Source: Baffinella frigidus
Lineage: Eukaryota > Cryptophyceae > Cryptomonadales > Baffinellaceae
Direction: 5' to 3'
DNA: 19,331 nucleotides
Assembly: GCA_026770585.1 (NCBI GenBank)
Contig: MU647155.1
Coordinates: 62,606-81,936, forward strand
Each line of letters opens with the position of its first letter. Within the stretch, counting starts at the first letter, position 1. Both the position numbers and the translations under genes were made by a program. Below are positions 14,999-19,331 of this stretch, in pieces. Under the pieces are notes generated by a model, which saw only the letters and a list, made by a program, of their open reading frames with translations, was not told the origin of the DNA and made no database searches.

Positions 14999-15064
14999 TG
15001 GCAACGAAAATTACTACACAGATTCTTGACTATTACTAGTAAGGACCGCTGTGTAGTAACTTTG
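14999..15064. mobile_element. Truncated foldback with AT-rich core
   Basis: GCAACGAAAATTACTACAC (15001-15019) and GTGTAGTAACTTTG (15051-15064) with CTATTACTAGTAA between. Outer arms missing. Next to a module I copy (CTGGTGCAAGGAGTG). Confidence 0.72.
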
Positions 15065-15065
15065 T

Positions 15066-15290
15066 GATGCTGGTGCAAGGAGTGTCGGTACGCGAGAAAA
15101 TGCCTCACCCTCCAGCAGACTGTTCGGTCTGCCCTTAACCCTGAACCCTACACTCCCAAACGGGAAACACGAAACACGAAACACGAAGCGCTCATCAATG
15201 TACACGAAACACCCTCGAGGACTTCCATCAGACTGCTCGGTACACCTTACACCCTGCACCCCAAACACGAAACTCGAAACCCTGAGCACT
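15066..15290 (+). pseudogene. Zinc-ribbon module I copies (CWCKECRYARK; TLEDFHQTARYTL)
   Basis: 15069-15130 reads CWCKECRYARKCLTLQQTV, with the LEDL residues missing; 15209-15247 reads TLEDFHQTARYTL. Between them GAAACAC heptamers (about 15163-15187). Each copy ends at CGGTACACC, which becomes heptameric. Confidence 0.62.
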
Positions 15291-15294
15291 AAGC

Positions 15295-15448
15295 TAATCC
15301 GGGGACATGTTTAATTTAAAAGAAAATGGATCCCTATGTGTTCATAGGAGTTAGACGAAGGTTAATTAGGGCCCTAAGTAAATTTAATCAGGGCAAGCAT
15401 CTGGTTTGATAGTCCACTTTCGTTTAAATTAAACATGTCCCCAGATGA
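15295..15448. mobile_element. Foldback element E11 (TNAT family), TSD AAGC
   Basis: Termini TAATCCGG / TCATCTGG, then GGACATGTTTAATTTAAA arms. AAGC at 15291-15294 and 15449-15452. Interior without the AT-rich core; small hairpin CCTATG/CATAGG. 154 bp. Confidence 0.9.
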
Positions 15449-15452
15449 AAGC

Positions 15453-15900
15453 ACGCTCAACGACCTCTAGCAGACCGTACGGTACACCTTCAACCCTAAG
15501 TCTCGCGAGTCATGGGTCAACCCTAAACCCTGAACCCGAAACCCGGCATTCAAAACACGAAACCCGGAACTCGGAACTCGGAATCTAATCTCCATACAAG
15601 TATTAATCCATTGCTTTTGGCGCAACGAAATTTACTACACAACTGCTTTACTATTACTTTTATGAGCAAATTGTGTAGTAATTTTCGTTGCCCAAAAGCA
15701 ATGATTTGATACTTGTATGGAGATTAAACCCGGAGCACGCGTGAGGACTTTCAGGCTGCACGGCGACCCCTAAACCGTGAACCCTGATCCATAAACCCGA
15801 AACCTGGAACCTAGAACCCGAACCACCCTCGAGGACCGCCAGCAGACCGCACGGTCTGCTCCGAACCCTCATAGCTTTTCGGGTAAATTCTAAACCTCGC
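15453..15900 (+). pseudogene. Module I remnants (QQTAR-type), decayed
   Basis: Remnants at about 15453-15490 (CTCAACGACCTCTAGCAGAC, now with a stop), 15738-15772 (GAGGACTTTCAGGCTGCACG) and 15828-15870 (CTCGAGGACCGCCAGCAGAC). Heptamers AACCCGA/AACCTGG lie between, and E12 sits in the middle. Confidence 0.55.
15586..15726. mobile_element. Foldback element E12 (TNAT family), near-TSD AATC/AACC
   Basis: Termini TAATCTCC at both ends, then ATACAAGTATTAATCCATTG; core AACGAAATTTACTACAC / GTGTAGTAATTTTCGTT. Flanks AATC (15582-15585) and AACC (15727-15730) differ by one base. Closely related to E8. 141 bp. Confidence 0.9.
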
Positions 15901-15904
15901 GAGC

Positions 15905-16085
15905 CCTGGGTCAACCCGCAACCCGCAACCCGCAACCCGCAACCCGCAACCCGCAACCCGCAACCCGCAACCCGGAACCCGCAACCCGGAACCTGAAACC
16001 CGCAACCCGCAACCCGCAACCCGGAACCCGCAACCCGGAACCCGCAACCCGGAACCTGAAACCCGGAACCCGAAACCCGAAACCG
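15905..16085. repeat. AACCCGC / AACCCGG heptamer array
   Basis: About 25 units. The first nine are identical CAACCCG, followed by a mosaic of CAACCCG and GAACCCG or GAACCTGAAACCCG in preserved 7-bp phase. Reverse-strand Gly/Arg/Val frames through it are artefacts. Confidence 0.95.
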
Positions 16086-16440
16086 GAAAATCGTTGGAAG
16101 ATCTTTAGCAGACTGCACTGGACCCCAAACCCCCAAACCCCCAAACCCCACCCCAGCGCATCCAGGTGACGGGTTCATTCCTAAACCCCAAAAAACAATC
16201 CCCAAAACCTCACAACCTCAAACAGGGCAAAGGAAGGAACCCTGAACCTTTCGTTCGAAATCGTTCGAGGATCTTTAGCAGACTGCACTAGACCTCACGC
16301 CCCCAAGCCCCAAACCCCAGAACCCAAGAACCCAAGAACCCAAGAACCCAAGAACCCTAAACCCTAAAAAAAAAAAACAGGGCGTAGGGAGGAAAGGGTC
16401 TCAAGGAGCGGTTCGGCGTGGCTTCGTAACCTGTTTCCAG
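16086..16440. repeat. Module I remnants, heptamers and an 8-bp array
   Basis: GATCTTTAGCAGACTGCACT occurs at 16099 and 16269. AACCCCA units at 16123-16155; an 8-bp variant (AACCCAAG, five copies) at 16322-16362; poly-A at 16368-16377. CAGGGCRWAGGGAGGAA-like sequence at 16379 recurs at 16946. Confidence 0.8.
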
Positions 16441-16481
16441 GATTTGCGGTTTAGGATTCTTTGCGGTCTAGGGTTTTTTTA

Positions 16482-17018
16482 TTTGCGGTTTGGGGTTGCT
16501 TCTGCCCCGCGCCTTCGCAGCACTCCGCAAAGACACTGTCCCCCCTTCGCCCTGGTGTTTGCTGTTTGGGGTTTAGGGCTCTGGGGTGTGAGGGTTGTGT
16601 CCGACATAAGACCTACACCTGGCTGCGTAAAACCTGGTGTAGAGGATTTGGGGGTTGGGTTTGGAGCGGTACGAAGGCGCAGGAAGCTAAACCCCCAGAC
16701 CTTCTTCCGGAGCACGCGTAAGGACTTTCAGGCTGCGCGGCGACCCCTAAACCGTACGGTTGAACCCGGATTCATAAACCCGAAACCTGGAACCTGGAAC
16801 CCGAACCACCCTCGAGGACCGCTAACAGACCGCAGGAAGCTAAACCCCCAGACCCTCTTCACGAGGTTGCACGCAGCTACGTGTAGGGCTCGTGTCGGAC
16901 ACAACCCTCACACCCCAGAGCCTCAAACCCCAAACAGCAAACACCAGGGCGAAGGGAGGAGAGTGTCTTGCGGGGGGCTACCAAGGCGCGGGGCAGAAGC
17001 AACCCCAGACCGCAAATA
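16482..17018. repeat. Large inverted duplication, arms ~126 bp
   Basis: Left arm 16482-16608 (TTTGCGGTTTGGGGTTGCTT ... CGCCCTGGTGTTTGCTGTTT ... GTTGTGTCCGACA) is mirrored by 16893-17018 at high identity. The spacer holds GAAGCTAAACCCCCAGACC twice (16682 and 16838) and two module I remnants (16720-16745; 16806-16835). Unlike the small foldbacks it has no clean terminus, so a large inverted duplication is the simpler description. Confidence 0.85.
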
Positions 17019-17036
17019 CAGCAACCCTATACCCTA

Positions 17037-17206
17037 CCACACGAGGCTACCCAGGCGAACAGAATAAAAGGGACTTTAAAAGTTTTGTAGGGAAATGATC
17101 ACGTTACCGACCGCTCAGCGGTCGGTCGGTGATAAATCACTTATGGATAGGCCCTACTTGTACAGCCCCCGGGTTTTATTCTGTTCGCCTGGCTAGCCCC
17201 GTGTGG
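17037..17206. mobile_element. Foldback of the CCACACGAGGCTA family
   Basis: CCACACGAGGCTACCCAGGC ... GAACAGAATAAAA pairs with TTTTATTCTGTTCGCC ... GTGTGG. Ends match the 248-543 element. Interior hairpin ACCGACCGCTCAGCGGTCGGT near 17107-17128. TA lies on both sides, but so does a near 4-bp match, so the duplication is uncertain. Confidence 0.85.
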
Positions 17207-17219
17207 TAAACCGCAAATC

Positions 17220-17360
17220 TCATCCAGACGAATATTTGTGATAAATACGCCACGGCAACGAAAATTACTACACAATTGTTTTAATAACTACTAGTATGAT
17301 CGATCTGTGTAGTAAACTTCGTTGCCTGTGCGAATTTATCATAAATACTCGCCGCGGTGA
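17220..17360. mobile_element. Foldback element E13 (TNAT family), TSD AATC
   Basis: Termini TCATCCAG / TCACCGCG, then CGA(A/G)TATTTGTGATAAATA-like arms; core GCAACGAAAATTACTACAC / GTGTAGTAAACTTCGTTGC at 17255-17273 and 17307-17325. AATC at 17216-17219 and 17361-17364. Its right duplication is the first codon of the open zinc-ribbon frame. 141 bp. Confidence 0.92.
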
Positions 17361-17501
17361 AATCCTGGGAGCAGGTTAAGGGGAGGACGGTGCCTGGCGG
17401 AGAGGTATGAAGGCGCGGGGAAGAAGCACCGCTGGGAGTGCCGGAGAGGACACCGCTTCCTGATGGCACCCAACAACATTCGCCGCAGCAGAGCGGGGTA
17501 A
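17361..17501 (+). pseudogene. Zinc-ribbon module J, fullest copy (HRWECRRGHRF)
   Basis: 46 codons then TAA: NPGSRLRGGRCLAERYEG, AGKKHRWECRRGHRF, LMAPNNIRRSRAG. GG-x-CL-x3-Y, W-x-C-x3-GH-x-F and PNNI match the first half of the treble-clef repeat more fully than module H. It would follow module I (LTLEDLQ-x2-AR) directly in an intact protein: LQQTAR...RGGRCLAERY. The expected WCxxC is missing after PNNIRRS, so the metal site is incomplete. It lacks an obvious start. Could be an exon of a spliced gene, but no consistent GT-AG pair was found. Confidence 0.7.
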
Positions 17502-18095
17502 CGCTGGGTAACGGAACTCAGTCTTTCTAATTTGTTTGTACCGCGGATCGTCCACTTTAGGAGAGTCGTTGTGTTGTTTGTACCATGCATCGTCCACTTT
17601 GGAAGCCGGAGAGGACACCGCTTCCTGATGGCACCCAACAACATTCGCCGCAGCAGAGCTGGGTGACGGAACTCAGTCTTTCTATTTTTTTTGTGCCGCG
17701 GATCGAACCGTCAACTTTGGGCGTGTGGCGAATCGTCAACTTTGGGAGTGTCTTTTCTATGATTTGTACCACAAGTCTTTCTACTATTTGTACCACAAGG
17801 CGTGTCTTTCTATTATTTTTACCACGAACCGTCCGCTTTTGGAGCGATGAAGGTGCGGGGAACCAGCACCGCTGAGAGTGCCGAAGAGGGCACCACTTCC
17901 TCATGGCACCCAACAACATTCGCCGCAGCAGAGCGGGGTAACGGAACTCAGTCTTTCTAATTTTTTTGTACCGCGGATCGTCCACTTTAGGAGAGTCTTT
18001 CTGTTGTTTGTACCATGCATCGTCCACTTTGGAAGCCGGAGAGGACACCGCTTCCTGATGGCACCCAACAACATCCGCTGCAGCAAATCTGGGTA
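17502..18095 (+). pseudogene. Module J array, three further copies plus linkers
   Basis: CCGGAGAGGACACCGCTTCC and TGATGGCACCCAACAACATT recur near 17612 and 18041; a longer copy begins at about 17846 (GATGAAGGTGCGGGGAACCA) and reads ECRRGHHFLMAPNNIRRSRAG-like with an upstream stop. Linkers carry GGAACTCAGTCTTTCTA and TTTGTACC(A/G)YGGATCGTCCACTTT-like units, expanded at 17690-17840. Confidence 0.65.
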
Positions 18096-18098
18096 CGC

Positions 18099-18206
18099 TA
18101 CAGGGGTACCTCGCTCATAAGAAACCGCCCCCCCCTAGGACCCTACAGTAGCCCTATGCCTAGGGCCCTATGTAACATTACTGTAGGGGGCTACGGAGTG
18201 CCAAAA
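18099..18206. mobile_element. GC-rich foldback (CTACAGGGGTACC family), partial copy
   Basis: CTACAGGGGTACCTCGCTCA then TAAGAAACCGCCCCCCCCTA and GACCCTACAGTAG match 18704-18760, but the right arm is replaced by ATGTAACATTACTGTAGGGG, GCTACGGAGTGCCAAA, which recurs at 18668-18702. Confidence 0.8.
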
Positions 18207-18430
18207 TTAGCTTGGAGCCGAAATTGGGTGTACGCCCGTTCGAGACTGGCTTCGCTGAGTGCGCCACCCCGGTATTGGACCGGGCCCCCCTTTTTCGGCA
18301 TCTGCCTGATTTTGGCGCGCCAGCCCCCTCGAGGCCTGCTGGGTACGCTAGCTCTGCCTCACTCGGGTTCACCGACTATTCTCAAGTTGACATGCCGAAA
18401 TTAGGGTGCGCTCCCCCTCCCGTACAAAGC
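18206..18430. repeat. Duplicated stretch and unassigned sequence
   Basis: AGCTTGGAGCCGAAATTGGG ... CGCCCGTTCGAGACTGGCTT ... GCTGAGTGCGCC (18209-18267) recurs at 18829-18884. The + frame 18212-18490 has no recognised domain. GCCGAAATTAGGGTG also occurs at 18394-18408. Confidence 0.7.
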
Positions 18431-18464
18431 TTTATCACCCCCTTACTCCTCAACCATAAAAATC

Positions 18465-18700
18465 AAACAGAGCGGAGCGGCGCGGGATAGGGCAGTGCGA
18501 GGCCTCCTGCCCCCCCGTCATGCGATACTGGAGGGAGCTTCAGAATGCCGGACCTAGGGTGTCAGGCAGTAGCGCCTAGACCTTGAACCCCTAACAACGC
18601 GGAGCGTAGAGGCCGCACGTTGCCGACCGTGCCCAAAACAGCACAGGCCTCACCCTTCATGCAATACTGTAACATTACTGTAGGGGGCTACGGAGTGCCA
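18465..18700 (+). other. Possible decayed module K (two weak copies)
   Basis: 18510-18575 can be read as PPVMRYWRELQNAGPRV; 18650-18672 as ASPFMQYCN; both follow a G/C-rich CGGAGCG sequence. Similarity is short, so coding origin is uncertain. Confidence 0.3.
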
Positions 18701-18703
18701 AAC

Positions 18704-18828
18704 CTACAGGGGCACCTCGCTCATAAGAAACCAGCCCCTCCTAGGACCCTACAGTAGGCCTATGCCTAGGGCACTATGGTGGTCCTAGGGGGGGGGGGCG
18801 GTTTCTTATGAGCGAGGTACCCCTGTAG
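18704..18828. mobile_element. GC-rich foldback (CTACAGGGGTACC family), complete copy
   Basis: Arms about 44-47 bp: CTACAGGGGCACCTCGCTCA then TAAGAAACC and G/C-rich sequence, mirrored at 18782-18828. Contains CCTACAGTAGGCC. Comparison with 18200-18212 shows a related site without the insertion (GCCAAAATTAGCTTGGAG), but no clean duplication. Confidence 0.88.
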
Positions 18829-18950
18829 CTTGGAGCCGAAATTAGGGTGTGCGCCCGTTCTAGACTGGCTTCGCTGAGTGCGCCCCCCCCCCTCTTGCAA
18901 AACTCGCTCACGAACCCTAACCCCTACTGAACCATGCACCCAAACCACTA

Positions 18951-19051
18951 TCCCTTAAGTGGCGAGTAGGTTCATACGCCCTACCGTAGGGTCCTATGAC
19001 CTGCCTACGGGCGAGTTAGGGCGAATATTCGCCCGTCCGCCACTTAAGGGA
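18951..19051. mobile_element. GC-rich foldback, TCCCTTAAGTGGC family, copy 2
   Basis: Arms TCCCTTAAGTGGCG / (G)CCACTTAAGGGA; CCCTACCGTAGGG inside and a palindromic GGGCGAATATTCGCCC at 19019-19034. TA on both sides. Partner of 7196-7296. Confidence 0.88.
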
Positions 19052-19091
19052 TACCCTAGACCCTAACACCTCTCGCAGTGCGGAGCGGCAC

Positions 19092-19195
19092 CGCTCTGTC
19101 CACCCGCAACCCTAAACCCTAAACCCTAACCCCTAAACCCTAAACCCGAAACCCTAAACCCTAAACCCTAAACCCTAAACCCCAAACCCACAACC

Positions 19196-19241
<46 letters not shown>

Positions 19242-19331
19242 ACCCGCAACCCTAAACCCTAAACCCTAACCCCTAAACCCTCAACCCTAAAACCCAAACC
19301 CTAAACCCTAAACCCTTTACCCTAAACCCTA
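19092..19331. repeat. CCCTAAA tract running off the window
   Basis: About 34 heptamers, mainly CCCTAAA, with a clean block of CCCTCAA units at about 19191-19243 and CCCTAACC variants. Orientation on the + strand is C-rich toward the right edge, opposite to what a right-hand chromosome end would show, so it is probably interstitial. Confidence 0.95.

Noticed and set aside
15660-16205. 181-codon reverse frame rich in Gly, Arg, Val
   Set aside because: It is the reverse translation of the AACCCGC heptamer array; a 7-bp period gives a repeating seven-residue peptide with no stop.
1754-17360. TA target-site duplications (Tc1/mariner type) for the foldbacks
   Set aside because: TA fits some ends by chance, but the right side often reads GA; four empty sites support 4-bp duplications with TNAT belonging to the element.
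14426-17501. Functional spliced gene with repeats as introns (introner-like)
   Set aside because: Some AG/GT neighbours exist (for example CTGGCAG/GTGGGA), but no consistent donor-acceptor pairs in phase were found. Kept only as an alternative.
18178-18948. Reverse frames with NFGSKL-type peptide in two copies
   Set aside because: The similarity comes from a duplicated DNA block and the foldback arm, not from a recognised protein.
1-19331. tRNA, rRNA, bacterial promoters or terminators
   Set aside because: No cloverleaf or rRNA sequence seen; the many hairpins belong to foldbacks, and there are no operons for terminators to serve.

Overview
The window is eukaryotic nuclear DNA of interstitial or subtelomeric character. 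It is full of degenerate CCCTAAA/TTTAGGG heptamers (the Arabidopsis-type telomere unit), foldback transposons, microsatellites and short tandem duplications. I find no intact protein gene, rRNA, tRNA, operon or CRISPR array. The heptamer type, very low coding density and zinc-ribbon remnants would suit a unicellular alga or other protist (dinoflagellate, haptophyte, stramenopile or relative). The lineage is inference and was not tested by any search.

Two layers overlie each other. The first is a set of short coding-like fragments, all readable on the + strand. Each family is repeated 2 to 13 times in one neighbourhood and not seen elsewhere. In order: LFERLSQLLP and LLVESLTRARDALR (1.46-2.09 kb); EALGRLRAEV (2.72-3.46); LDLEQRGLVPILQKQAA (4.85-5.36); AVGAVAGSSRAM...LEDPEERS...VDAMLSQ (5.75-8.09); KVREVRIGALEERSPA (8.42-8.88); EEWEEQDVQVQ (8.88-9.28); RSEDALQRLVVMAEQRG (9.37-11.98); then three parts of a treble-clef zinc-ribbon repeat: CLTAAYSGMKGRMRWRCSAGHEY (12.98-13.84), WEAMAENIFRGCWCKECGY plus LTLEDLQQTAR (14.43-16.84) and CLAERYEGAGKKHRWECRRGHRF (17.36-18.09). 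The last three follow one another in the order expected along one repeat protein. My reading is that one ancestral gene was broken up and each segment duplicated in place, with telomere-like heptamers growing between copies.

The second layer is transposons. Thirteen foldback elements of 132-191 bp end in 5'-TNAT at 25 of 26 termini. Eleven have perfect 4-bp target-site duplications, and four have a matching empty site elsewhere in the window. Most carry an inner inverted pair (AACGAAAATTACTACAC / GTGTAGTAATTTTCGTT) although their outer arms differ. A separate GC-rich set of foldbacks shares the palindrome CCTACNGTAGG.

Layout: 0-1.1 kb tandem and foldback repeats; 1.3-3.5 kb first modules; 3.5-4.7 kb mostly unassigned; 4.7-8.1 kb modules with transposons; 8.1-10 kb heptamer variants and modules; 10-12 kb TTTAGGG-oriented unit array and a 288-bp tandem repeat; 12-18.1 kb zinc-ribbon segments with transposons and heptamers; 18.1-19.05 kb GC-rich foldbacks; 19.09 kb to the edge, a CCCTAAA tract running off the window. 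The genes do not work together as a pathway: nothing here looks expressed as an intact protein.
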